Positions 15,735-23,236 of a stretch of 64,000 nt of DNA are shown here, in pieces (position 1 is the stretch's first letter; each line of letters begins with the position of its first letter). Source of the stretch: Devosia enhydra (lineage in GTDB: Bacteria; Pseudomonadota; Alphaproteobacteria; Rhizobiales; Devosiaceae); assembly GCF_900119845.1 (NCBI RefSeq), contig NZ_FPKU01000001.1:1459528-1523527 (forward strand), written 5' to 3'. Both the position numbers and the translations under genes were made by a program. The notes below the pieces were generated by a model. That model made no database searches. It saw only the letters and a program-made list of their open reading frames with translations, and was not told the origin of the DNA.

Positions 15735-16133
15735 ACCCCTCATCCGGCCCTGACGGGCCACCTTCTCCCCTCGAGGGGAGAAGGGAAAAGGGGCATTTGC
15801 GCCGGTCTTTCGCCCCCCAGCTTTCGCCCCCCAGCTTTCGCCCCAGTCTCGGCTCTATCGCTCCCTCTCCCCGCTGGGGAGAGGGTTGGGGTGAGGGGTT
15901 CAGGCTCTCGGCTCGAGCCGCAAATCTGAACCTCTCATCCGGTCCTTCGGACCACCTTCTCCCCTCGAGGGGAGAAGGGAAAAAGGGCCCCTTCGCTGTC
16001 GGCTCTTTCGCCCCCTCTCCCCGCTGGGGAGAGGGTTGGGGTGAGGGGTTCAGGCTCTCGGCTCGAGCCGCAAATCTGAACCCCTCATCCGGTCCTTCGG
16101 ACCACCTTCTTCCCTCGAGGGGAGAAGGGAAAG
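15735..16133. repeat. Direct repeats of palindromic elements, about 150-bp period
   Basis: Two nearly identical 120-bp blocks at 15864-15983 and 16014-16133 each contain CTCTCCCC-gct-GGGGAGAG, then a GGTTGGGGTGAGGGG stretch, GGCTCGAGCC, a CTCATCCGG arm and a 22-bp perfect palindrome centred on CTCGAG flanked by C and G runs (for example 15954-15975). The second palindrome has one changed base. A third, partial copy is at 15738-15787, and between it and the first block a 15-bp unit (CCCCCCAGCTTTCG) is tandemly repeated (15811-15844). Several Xho-like CTCGAG cores result. No gene is present in this 450-bp spacer. Confidence 0.85.
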
Positions 16134-16138
16134 GGGCC

Positions 16139-16963
16139 CTAACCTCTAACCAGCGCCTCGAGTTCGCCGGCGAGTTCGGCGGGCACTTCGAGGGGGGTGA
16201 AGTGGCGGGCTTTGGGGAGGACGCGCAGCGTGGCGCCAGGGATGGCGGCAGCGAGGGCTTCGGCCATGGCGATGGGGGTGGCGTAATCCTCCTCGCCCAC
16301 GAGGATGCGGGTGGGAACGGTAAAGCCGGGCAGCGCGGCACGGATATCGGCGGCGCCCAACATGCGGCAGGTGGCGCCATAGGCGGCGACATCATTGGCG
16401 ACGAAAACCTGAAGCGCACGCTGCAGCGAGGGCGGGTTCTGCGCGAGGAAGGCCTCGCTGACCCAGCGCGATTTCTGGAAGGCGATGAGGGACGCCATGC
16501 CCTCGGCCTCGGCCTTGTCGGCGCGTTCGGCCCATTGCTCGGGGGCCTTTTCGCCATACCAGGCGGTGGTGTCGAAGAGCCCGAGGCCGGCAACGCGGGC
16601 CGGATGGCGGGCAGCGAAGGCGAGGCTGACGCAGCCGCCCATCGAGGCCCCGGCGATCACGGCCGTCTGCCAGCCGGCGTCGTCGAGGATGGCGGCGAGG
16701 TCATCGCCGAACTGCTCGACGGTGTAAGGCCCGACGGGCTTGCCCGACCGGCCATGGCCGCGGCAATCATAGGTGATGACGCTGGCAAAGGGGGTGAGCA
16801 GCGGCACCAGTTCGTCCCAGAAGCTCGCATCCATGGCGAGCGCGTGAACGAGCGCGATGCGGCCGGGCCCCTGCCCCTCATGCAGGCGCCACGCCAGCGG
16901 CGTGCCGTCGGGCGCCGTTGCGGTCCGATATCCTGCCCCGTTCTCTTCGCCCGGCTGTGCCAT
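16139..16963 (-). CDS. Alpha/beta-fold hydrolase (3-oxoadipate enol-lactonase-like)
   Basis: A 274-residue alpha/beta hydrolase: oxyanion region ALVHALAMDASFWDEL, nucleophile elbow G105-A-S107-M-G-G, acid in LVGEEDYATP and catalytic His in KARHFTPLEVP near the C-terminus. Cap-domain length and the YDCRGHGRSG motif resemble PcaD-type enol-lactone hydrolases, but many esterases share them. I chose ATG 16963, preceded by TTGGAG; an in-frame TTG at 16975 would add four residues. Convergent with marR across the repeat block. Its upstream region shares ACCATACTA with the marR control region, so I infer membership of the same catabolic regulon. Confidence 0.85.
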   Translation of the reverse strand: MAQPGEENGAGYRTATAPDGTPLAWRLHEGQGPGRIALVHALAMDASFWDELVPLLTPFASVITYDCRGHGRSGKPVGPYTVEQFGDDLAAILDDAGWQTAVIAGASMGGCVSLAFAARHPARVAGLGLFDTTAWYGEKAPEQWAERADKAEAEGMASLIAFQKSRWVSEAFLAQNPPSLQRALQVFVANDVAAYGATCRMLGAADIRAALPGFTVPTRILVGEEDYATPIAMAEALAAAIPGATLRVLPKARHFTPLEVPAELAGELEALVRG

Positions 16964-16997
16964 GATGATCTCCAAGAGACTGTGTCTGTCGCGGGCG

Positions 16998-17010
16998 GTT
17001 GTAGTATGGT
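16998..17010 (-). promoter_or_regulatory. ACCATACTA motif upstream of the hydrolase gene
   Basis: The minus strand reads ACCATACTACAAC about 35 nt before the hydrolase start. It matches 11 of 13 bases of 15103-15115 in the marR control region. It may be a regulator half-site, or just a shared -10 region (TACTAC/TACTAT). Confidence 0.35.
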
Positions 17011-17127
17011 CGGACGGCGCGCTTCAAGCCCGCCCTGCCCCCGTGGCGTCGCTTTATCCGCAGAGCCGGCTGGACAGGGCGCCCTCGGGTGCGGAATATC
17101 CGCGCCGTTTCAGGAAGGAGCCCCCTC

Positions 17128-17643
17128 ATGTCCGACCTCGCCCTAGACGGGCCGCACTGGACCTTCGCGCTTGCCGTCTATCGCCAGCCCGGCGTGTCGG
17201 AGGCGTGCCTTGCCTTGCAGGACGGATGCGGGCTCGACGTCAATACGCTGCTGGTGGGGCTTTATGCGTGGTCGGTGGGCGATGACGGCTTTGCCGGCGA
17301 CCGGCTTGCCGACATAGATGCCGCCATTGAGCCGATGCGCGAGGGCGTGGTCAAGCCGCTCCGGGGGGTGCGGCGTCAGATGAAGGGCATGGCGGAAGCC
17401 CGGTTCGGAGTCGCCTGGGACGGGGTGCGCAACCGCGTGAAATCGGCCGAGCTTTCAGCCGAGCAGTTCGAGCAGGCGCTTTTGGCAAATCATGTGATGC
17501 CGGGTGGCGCAAGCCAGGGATCGGCCCGTGCGGCGGGCGAGGCGATCGTGGACTTTTATGCCGGCCGGGCGGGCGCCTCGGCGGCAGATTTCGCAGGCCC
17601 GTTGGCCGTAGTCGTCGCGGCCGCCGAGGCGGCGGCGCGATGA
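17128..17643 (+). CDS. TIGR02444 (DUF2390)-family protein
   Basis: A 171-residue, largely helical protein with the pattern of the TIGR02444 family: FALAVYRQPGVSEACLALQD at the N-terminus, DVNTLLVGLYAW, then REGVVKPLRGVRRQMKG. The family is widespread in proteobacteria and has no established function. ATG 17128 has ribosome site GGAAGGAG. Its TGA stop overlaps the ATG of idi (ATGATG), so the two are translationally coupled. No signal peptide or membrane span. Confidence 0.8.
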   Translation: MSDLALDGPHWTFALAVYRQPGVSEACLALQDGCGLDVNTLLVGLYAWSVGDDGFAGDRLADIDAAIEPMREGVVKPLRGVRRQMKGMAEARFGVAWDGVRNRVKSAELSAEQFEQALLANHVMPGGASQGSARAAGEAIVDFYAGRAGASAADFAGPLAVVVAAAEAAAR

Positions 17644-18212
17644 TGCGGCAGGACGTGGTGCTGCTCGACCGGGCGACGGATGCCGAAACGGGGCTGATGG
17701 AAAAGCTCGAGGCGCATCGGCTGGGGCGCTATCACAGCGCCATCTCGCTCTTGATCTTCGACGGCGCAGGCCGGCAACTGGTGCAGCGGCGCGCGGCGGG
17801 CAAATATCACGGCGGTGGGCTCTGGGCGAATGCCTGTTGCAGCCACCCCCTGCCCGGCGAGAGCGTGGCCGATGCGGCGGTGCGACGGGCGCGCGAGGAG
17901 CTCGGGATTGCCCCGAGCCTCAGGCCCGCGGGCACCATCCGCTACCGCGCCCCGGTGCCCGCTGCGGCCGAGCCCGATGGCCGGCTGATCGAGCATGAAC
18001 ATGTGAGCCTGTTCGTGGGCCGCCATGACGGCCCGGTCGAGCCCCATCCCGAGGAAAGCGACGCGACGGAATGGCTGGAAAGAGCCGCGCTTCTGGCGGC
18101 AATCGGCGCGGGCGGCTTCGTGCCGTGGTTCGCGCTCTATATGCGCACCCTGCCCGAGCGGCCCGATGACTGGCGGGCCGAGGCCGATTACGGCTATTTC
18201 GACCTGATGTGA
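17640..18212 (+). CDS. idi: Isopentenyl-diphosphate delta-isomerase, type I
   Basis: A 190-residue Nudix-fold IPP isomerase converting isopentenyl to dimethylallyl diphosphate. The diagnostic segment KYHGGGLWANACCSHPLPGES contains the catalytic Cys (C66/C67) and metal His69; the second active-site motif is EHEH (residues 118-121), where E120 aligns with the catalytic Glu. REELGI corresponds to the Nudix helix. Two adjacent ATGs (17640 and 17643) are both possible starts and both overlap the upstream stop. A strong hairpin follows the stop. Type I idi is optional in bacteria using the DXP pathway; it usually boosts carotenoid or quinone supply. Confidence 0.92.
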   Translation: MMRQDVVLLDRATDAETGLMEKLEAHRLGRYHSAISLLIFDGAGRQLVQRRAAGKYHGGGLWANACCSHPLPGESVADAAVRRAREELGIAPSLRPAGTIRYRAPVPAAAEPDGRLIEHEHVSLFVGRHDGPVEPHPEESDATEWLERAALLAAIGAGGFVPWFALYMRTLPERPDDWRAEADYGYFDLM

Positions 18213-18236
18213 GGCGCCCGCATAAGCGGGCGCCTC
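18211..18236. terminator. Hairpin shared by the converging idi and tctC genes
   Basis: Perfect 11-bp arms (GAGGCGCCCGC / GCGGGCGCCTC) with loop ATAA, starting in the idi stop codon and ending 10 bp from the tctC stop. No T-tract on either strand, so it may act as a bidirectional, Rho-assisted terminator. Confidence 0.55.
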
Positions 18237-18246
18237 TCAGTCTCGA

Positions 18247-19296
18247 TTACTCCTCGAAGCCCTTTTCGAGCGCGACCTTCAACTCTTCGACGACCTCGGT
18301 GGGGGTGGCAAAGATGGTGTCGACGATCTTCTGAACGCCTGCCGCATCGACCGGATTGAGGCTGGCGCCCCGCGCTTCGACATCGGCGATGAAGGCAGGG
18401 TCCTTGACCATCTGGTCGAAGGCCGAGGCCAGTGCCGCGAAGCGATCATCAGGCATTTCGGGCGGAGCGAGCAGCGCGCGGCCGATATCGCCGGCGGCCG
18501 AGAAGAAGCGCATCGCCGCCTTGGCCTCGGGATCGTCGGTCAGTTCTTCCATGGTGGGCACGTCGGGCAGGTCGGGCAGGCGCTGGAGCCCGAACTGCAC
18601 GAGCGGCTTGATCTGGCCGGAGGCCATTTCGGCCTGATGGCTGACCTTCCAGGTGGTCCACACATTGGCGTTGACGTCGATCTCGTTGCGCAGGAGCGCG
18701 AGGATCGTGGCCGAGCCGCCTTCATAACCGCAGACCATCTTGAGCTTCATGCCGGTGAAATAGCGCATGATGGCCGGGGCCTGCGAAGAGGCGGTGGTGC
18801 GCCCCGAGCAGCCGGCAAAGGCTTCGGTGGTGTAGAGATCCTCGACCGTCTTGACCGCCGAACCCTCGCGCACCATCAGCACCGAGGCGACGTTGGTGAA
18901 CGAGCCGATATAGCGCATCTTGGCCAGATCCCACCGGCTCGCCTCGGGGGTGAGCAGCTGGGTATGGGCGAGCGTTTCGGGGAAGAGCGCGATCATCGAG
19001 CCGTCGCGCGGGGCGCGATTGTAGAAATAGGCCGCCGCCACCGAGCCGCCACCGCCGGGCATCGACTGCACGACGACGGTGGGATTGCCCGGAATGAACT
19101 TGGCGATGTGCTGGGCCGTGACCTGCGAATAAAGGTCATAGGACCCTCCCGGCGGATGGCCGATGAGGATGGTGAGCAATTGCCCCGAATAGAACTGCTC
19201 GACGCTCTCCTGCGCGGTGGCCGGCTGGGCAAGGCCCAGGGCCAGCGCCGCCGCCGAAATGAGCCCGAACAGGGCACCACGTCTCCTGATGGTCAT
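18247..19296 (-). CDS. Tripartite tricarboxylate transporter binding protein (TctC/Bug family)
   Basis: A 349-residue protein with an N-terminal Sec signal (MTIRRRGALFGLISAAALAL, cleavage near ATAQ). The mature start EQFYSGQLLTILIGHPPGGSYDLYSQ carries the TctC/Bug motif for carboxylate binding, and VVVQSMPGGGGSVAAAYFYN is the family's second signature. ATG 19296 is preceded by GGGAGG. Monocistronic and divergent from the class II aldolase. It is the only such binding protein in view, so it likely serves the TctAB permease at 8013-10100 some 8 kb away. Confidence 0.9.
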   Translation of the reverse strand: MTIRRRGALFGLISAAALALGLAQPATAQESVEQFYSGQLLTILIGHPPGGSYDLYSQVTAQHIAKFIPGNPTVVVQSMPGGGGSVAAAYFYNRAPRDGSMIALFPETLAHTQLLTPEASRWDLAKMRYIGSFTNVASVLMVREGSAVKTVEDLYTTEAFAGCSGRTTASSQAPAIMRYFTGMKLKMVCGYEGGSATILALLRNEIDVNANVWTTWKVSHQAEMASGQIKPLVQFGLQRLPDLPDVPTMEELTDDPEAKAAMRFFSAAGDIGRALLAPPEMPDDRFAALASAFDQMVKDPAFIADVEARGASLNPVDAAGVQKIVDTIFATPTEVVEELKVALEKGFEE

Positions 19297-19383
19297 GAGT
19301 TTTCCTCCCTCGTGTGACCCGAACCAGCATCTCGCGGTCGCGGCCCCTCCTCAGGCGGTTGCGAGCGCGAGATGATATGGACA

Positions 19384-19423
19384 GATTGTCGCATCGTATG
19401 ACAGTATCACGATGAGGACAATC
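19384..19423. promoter_or_regulatory. Nested inverted repeat between tctC-like and aldolase genes
   Basis: GATTGTC-nn-ATCG on the left is mirrored by CGAT-nnn-GACAATC on the right around TATGACAGTATCA. GTATGACAG inside it also occurs in the ubiD/lysR and ferredoxin/marR spacers. Probably a regulator site; the regulator is unknown. Confidence 0.4.
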
Positions 19424-19487
19424 GGGGCGGCGGGCCGTGATGCGGAATTTTCTTGCCCGCGCCAGATGAGGGACGAGGACGATAATC

Positions 19488-20273
19488 ATGAGCATTGCAC
19501 AGCTTGACGCTGAGCCGCGCAAGCAGCTTCTGCACGAGGCGAGCCCGGCGGAATGGGGGCTGCGGCAGACGATGGCGGCGGCCTTCCGGCTGGGCTACCA
19601 TTTCAACTGGAACCGTGTGCTCTCCAACCATATCAGCGCCCGGCATCCCGACCGGCCCGACTGGTTCATCATGAACCCCTATGGTCTGGGCTGGGACGAA
19701 ATCTCCGCCTCGACGCTCGTGACGGTGGACCTTACGGGCAAGGTTCTGAGCCATGAGGGGGTGGAACTGGCCCCGGCGGGCTTCAACTTCCACAGCGGCA
19801 TTTTGCGCGAGCGGCCCGACCTCAACAGCACCATACACGTGCATCCGGTGGCCGGGGTGGTGATCGCCTCGACCATGGAGGGGCTGGTCATCTCGGACCA
19901 GACGAGCCTGCATATCTACGGGCAGGTCGGCTACCACGATTTCGAGGGCTTCGCGCAGGAGGACGAGGAGGTGCCCCGCATCCTGCGTGATCTGGGCGAG
20001 GGCAAGCTGCTGATCATGCGCAATCACGGGCTTCTGAGCGTGGGCGAAAGCGTGCCCGAGGCCTTCATGCTGATGCGGCGGCTGATCGCGGCCTGCGAGA
20101 TCCAGGAGCGGCTGATGGCGACGGGGGCGGAAATCCGCCGCATCCCGCAGGAGGTGCTAGATTTCACCGCCGCCCAGCTCGCGACCAAAAAGAAGAAGCG
20201 CAATTATGCCGGGGTGGAATGGGCCTATCATCTCCGGATGCTCGACCGGATCGACCCCGGCTACAAGGACTGA
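19488..20273 (+). CDS. Class II aldolase/adducin family protein
   Basis: A 261-residue class II aldolase-fold protein. The metal-binding histidines are visible in STIHVHPVAG (H117, H119) and in MRNHGLLSVG (about H187); LSNHISARHP and FIMNPYGLGWDEI are the N-terminal substrate-loop motifs. The family covers aldolases, adducin-like proteins and some aromatic-acid decarboxylases. Which reaction is catalysed cannot be read from sequence. It is divergent from the TTT binding-protein gene with a nested palindrome between, so it probably belongs to the same catabolic regulon. ATG 19488 follows a GAGGACG ribosome site. A lysine-rich patch (KKKKR) lies near residue 238. Confidence 0.88.
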   Translation: MSIAQLDAEPRKQLLHEASPAEWGLRQTMAAAFRLGYHFNWNRVLSNHISARHPDRPDWFIMNPYGLGWDEISASTLVTVDLTGKVLSHEGVELAPAGFNFHSGILRERPDLNSTIHVHPVAGVVIASTMEGLVISDQTSLHIYGQVGYHDFEGFAQEDEEVPRILRDLGEGKLLIMRNHGLLSVGESVPEAFMLMRRLIAACEIQERLMATGAEIRRIPQEVLDFTAAQLATKKKKRNYAGVEWAYHLRMLDRIDPGYKD

Positions 20274-20422
20274 TCGAAAAGGAGCGTTTCGGCGGTGCGC
20301 CGAACCGGCGAGACGCTCCAGATGCCGCTCTTGTCGCCGCACATCATCTCGTGAAGTGCTGGCGCAGCAACCGCTTGCCGCCTCCGTCCGTTGCTGCACC
20401 CGACACCAACAGGAGGCCCGGC

Positions 20423-20932
20423 ATGGCCAAGGACCATCACGACGATCACCAGCTTTCCCCCGCCGAGGCGCAGGATCGCATCTGGGAACTCGCCAAGAAG
20501 ATCGACATCTGCATGTTCACCACCTGGGATGGCACCCAGCAGCAGAGCCGGCCGCTGTCGGCGCGCGTGCGCCGAGAGGAACACGCGATCTATTTCCTCG
20601 TCGATGTCGAGGGGCACAAGAATATCGAGATCGATAAGTTTCCGACTGTCTCGTGCGCCTGGGCGGACAATGATGCCCATCGCTATGTAGTGATCGCGGG
20701 CGAAGCCAAGGTCACCAATGATCGCGCCAAGATCGCCGATCTGTGGACCGATTTCGACAAGGCATGGTGGGAGGACCAGAACGATCCCTCGATCCGCCTG
20801 CTCACCGTGACGCCCGCCAATGGCGAGCTGTGGGACGCGCCCAACAAGCTGATCTCGGGCGCCAAGATGGCGCTGGCTGCCCTGACCGGCAAGGCTCCGG
20901 ACATGGGCGACAACGCCGCCGTCCGCCTCTGA
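20423..20932 (+). CDS. Pyridoxamine 5'-phosphate oxidase-like flavin-binding protein (general stress protein 26 type)
   Basis: A 169-residue split-barrel protein with the GSP26/PNPOx-like pattern: LAKKIDICMFTTWDGTQQ, SRPLSARVRREEHAIYFLVD, then SCAWADNDAHRYVVIAGEAK and a C-terminal dimerisation segment. Such proteins bind FMN, FAD or F420; the usual role is vague (stress related). ATG 20423 sits 6 nt after AGGAGG, so the start is safe. The next 50 nt contain a GC-rich hairpin (20944-20966). There is a 149-nt gap from the aldolase gene, so independent transcription is likely. Confidence 0.85.
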   Translation: MAKDHHDDHQLSPAEAQDRIWELAKKIDICMFTTWDGTQQQSRPLSARVRREEHAIYFLVDVEGHKNIEIDKFPTVSCAWADNDAHRYVVIAGEAKVTNDRAKIADLWTDFDKAWWEDQNDPSIRLLTVTPANGELWDAPNKLISGAKMALAALTGKAPDMGDNAAVRL

Positions 20933-20943
20933 TCCGGCCCGAT

Positions 20944-20966
20944 CCCCGCGCGCAGGCCGCGCGGGG
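20944..20966. terminator. GC-rich hairpin between converging genes
   Basis: Perfect 9-bp arms (CCCCGCGCG / CGCGCGGGG), loop CAGGC, between the stop codons of the split-barrel gene and ubiK. No T-tract. Confidence 0.5.
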
Positions 20967-20975
20967 ACACTCCCA

Positions 20976-21227
20976 TCAGAGCTGGGGAGCTGCCGGAGCC
21001 TTGAGCGTCGCGATTTCGGCGCGCAGGGCCGCAAGCTCGCGCTCCTGCGACTGGACCAGCTCGCGCAGCGCCTCGAAATCCTCGCGCTTGACGAGATCCA
21101 TGTCGGCCACGATTCGCTCGAGCTGGGCCTTGAACACGGTCTCGGCCTCGCGGCGCACGCCGTCTGCAACGCCGGCGGCGCTGTTCATGAGGCGGCCGAC
21201 ATCGTCGAAAATCCTGTTCTGATTCAT
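20976..21227 (-). CDS. ubiK: Ubiquinone biosynthesis accessory factor UbiK (BMFP family)
   Basis: An 83-residue protein of the UbiK/BMFP family: amphipathic N-terminus (NRIFDDVGRLMNSAAGVADG), then a C-terminal coiled coil (VKREDFEALRELVQSQEREL, LRAEIATLKA). In the family it trimerises and assists the soluble Ubi complex with lipid substrates. Start at 21227 (ribosome site AGAAGG). Divergent from lgt, an arrangement I recall as common in Rhizobiales. Confidence 0.85.
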   Translation of the reverse strand: MNQNRIFDDVGRLMNSAAGVADGVRREAETVFKAQLERIVADMDLVKREDFEALRELVQSQERELAALRAEIATLKAPAAPQL

Positions 21228-21354
21228 GGGCCGAACCTTCTGGCTGGTCTGTGGGTTGGGGGCATTATGCCCTATGTAGGGGCAAGCTGCCGACTTGACC
21301 AGAGCCACCCCGGCTGGGCAAGGTCGCGCCGACCTGAGCCGGGAGCCTGCCGCC

Positions 21355-22167
21355 TTGCCTTTCCCCCAAATCGATCCCGTGGCCTTTGCGCTCGGCCCCC
21401 TCGTCATCCGCTGGTATGCGCTGGCCTATCTGGGCGGCGTCGTGCTCGGGGCCGCCTATGCCACGACGCTCCTCGCAAAGGCCTCGCTGTGGCGAAACAA
21501 CACACCGCCCTTCGCTCCCGCCGCCATCTGGGACTTCGCCTTCTGGGCCGTGCTCGGCATCGTGATCGGCGGGCGGCTGGGCTATGTGCTGTTCTACAAC
21601 CTGCCCTATTACGCCCAGCACCCGCTCGAAGCGCTGATGCTGTGGGATGGCGGCATGTCGTTCCATGGCGGGCTTGGCGGCATCATGGTGGCGATGATCT
21701 GGTTCACACGATCGCAGGGCGGCAATCCCCTTTCGGGCCTCGATCTTTTAGGCGCGATCGGCACGATCGGGCTGTTTCTGGGGCGCATCGCCAATTTCAT
21801 CAATGCCGAGCTCTACGGCGCCCCGACCACCCTGCCCTGGGGCGTCATATTCCCCACCGATCCCGAGCAGGTGCCGCGCCACCCCAGCCAGCTCTATGAA
21901 GCGGCGCTCGAAGGCATCGTGCTCTTCATCGTCATCCGCTACGCAACCCATGTCGCCTACAGCCTGAGGCGGCCCGGCGAGGTGGCGGGCATTTTCGGCA
22001 TCGGCTACGCGCTTTCGCGCATCGCGGTGGAGTTCGTGCGCCTGCCGGACGCGCAGCTGGGCTATCTCCATGGCGGCTGGCTGACCATGGGCATGGTGCT
22101 GTCCCTCCCCATCCTCGTCGCCGGCATCGGGCTCGTCGTCTTTGCAAGAAGAAGCCGCCGTGTCTGA
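21355..22167 (+). CDS. lgt: Prolipoprotein diacylglyceryl transferase
   Basis: An integral inner-membrane enzyme (about 270 residues, seven hydrophobic spans) that transfers diacylglycerol from phosphatidylglycerol to the lipobox Cys of prolipoproteins. The Lgt signature is present: SFHGGLGGIMVAM, GRIANFINAELYG with the essential Arg and Asn, then RHPSQLYEA. I favour the TTG at 21355, which gives MPFPQIDPVAFALGPL, the usual Lgt N-terminus, 9 nt after GGGAG. A TTG at 21295 would add 20 residues that are hydrophilic and non-conserved. The gene overlaps the next one by 8 nt and leads an lgt-midA-pgeF operon. Confidence 0.95.
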   Translation: MPFPQIDPVAFALGPLVIRWYALAYLGGVVLGAAYATTLLAKASLWRNNTPPFAPAAIWDFAFWAVLGIVIGGRLGYVLFYNLPYYAQHPLEALMLWDGGMSFHGGLGGIMVAMIWFTRSQGGNPLSGLDLLGAIGTIGLFLGRIANFINAELYGAPTTLPWGVIFPTDPEQVPRHPSQLYEAALEGIVLFIVIRYATHVAYSLRRPGEVAGIFGIGYALSRIAVEFVRLPDAQLGYLHGGWLTMGMVLSLPILVAGIGLVVFARRSRRV

Positions 22168-23236
22168 AACTGACCTATCGGACCGCATCAAGCTCGAGAT
22201 CGAAACCGGCGGGCCGATGTCGGTGGCCCGCTACATGGCGCTGTGCCTCAGCCACCCAAGGCAGGGCTATTACCGCGCCGGAGATCCTCTGGGTGCGGCG
22301 GGCGATTTCATCACCGCGCCCGAGATTTCGCAGATGTTCGGCGAGCTCGTGGGGCTGTTCATCGCGACGCTCTGGCAGCAGATGGGTTCGCCGCGGCGCT
22401 TCGACCTTCTCGAGCTCGGCCCCGGTCGCGGCACGCTGATGCAGGACGCGCTGCGGGTCGCGAGCCGGGTTCCGGGGCTGGCGGGGTCGCTGCGGCTGTC
22501 GCTGTTTGAATCGAGCCCCGGCCTGCGCGCCGAACAGGCGGCGCGGCTCGCTCCCTTTGCGCCGGTCTGGAGCGAGGACATCGTGCCCGATGGCGATGCG
22601 CCGCTGATCGTCATCGCCAATGAATTCTTCGATGCCCTGCCGATCCGGCAATTCGTGAAGGGCGGCGAGGGCTGGCATGAGCGCGAAATCGGGCTGGCGG
22701 ACGACGCGCTTGCCTTCGGGCTCTCGCCCACCCCCCTGCCCTCGGGCAGCCTGCCGCCGCAACTGGCCGGGGCAGAGGCGGGTGAAGTGTTCGAACTGGG
22801 GCTGGCCGCCCGGCAGGTAACGCAGAGGCTGGCGGAGGCGGTGCGGGTGCGCGGCGGGGCGGTTCTGGCCATCGATTATGGCTATGAGGGCCCGCGCACG
22901 GGCGAAACGCTGCAGGGCGTGCGGCGCCATGCCTTTGCCGACCCGCTCTCGGCCCCCGGGCTCGTCGATCTCTCCGCCCATGTCGATTTCGGCGCGCTGG
23001 CCGAGATCGGTCGCAAGGCGGGGCTGGCGGTGGCGCCGATCACGGCGCAGGGGATTTTCCTCACGCGGCTCGGCATTGGCGAGCGTGCGGCGGCGCTTGC
23101 CAAGGCGAACCACTCGGAGGCCGAAAGCCTCGCGCGCGCGCTCGAGCGGCTCGTCGCGCCCGATGAGATGGGTACGCTTTTCAAAGCCTTCTGCATGCAC
23201 AGCCCCGGCCTCCAGCCCCCCGGATTTGCGCCATGA
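22160..23236 (+). CDS. midA: MidA/NDUFAF7-family SAM-dependent methyltransferase
   Basis: A protein of about 358 residues with the NDUFAF7/MidA pattern: GGPMSVARYMALCLSHPRQG, then GDFITAPEISQMFGEL, SAM-binding LLELGPGRGTLMQD, NEFFDALPIRQF and DYGYEGPRTGETLQ. The mitochondrial member methylates an arginine of complex I subunit NDUFS2, so a role in complex I assembly is plausible here but not shown. I chose the GTG at 22160, which overlaps the lgt stop by 8 nt; a TTG at 22142 is also open. The stop overlaps the ATG of pgeF (ATGA). Confidence 0.88.
   Translation: MSETDLSDRIKLEIETGGPMSVARYMALCLSHPRQGYYRAGDPLGAAGDFITAPEISQMFGELVGLFIATLWQQMGSPRRFDLLELGPGRGTLMQDALRVASRVPGLAGSLRLSLFESSPGLRAEQAARLAPFAPVWSEDIVPDGDAPLIVIANEFFDALPIRQFVKGGEGWHEREIGLADDALAFGLSPTPLPSGSLPPQLAGAEAGEVFELGLAARQVTQRLAEAVRVRGGAVLAIDYGYEGPRTGETLQGVRRHAFADPLSAPGLVDLSAHVDFGALAEIGRKAGLAVAPITAQGIFLTRLGIGERAAALAKANHSEAESLARALERLVAPDEMGTLFKAFCMHSPGLQPPGFAP

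Noticed and set aside
15735-16133. Possible CRISPR array
   Set aside because: Only two or three copies, units of about 120 bp with internal palindromes, similar spacers and no cas genes.
15361-16593. Minus-strand frame spanning the 15.7-16.1 kb repeats
   Set aside because: The translated sequence repeats because the DNA does, and it is antisense to marR and out of frame with the hydrolase gene.
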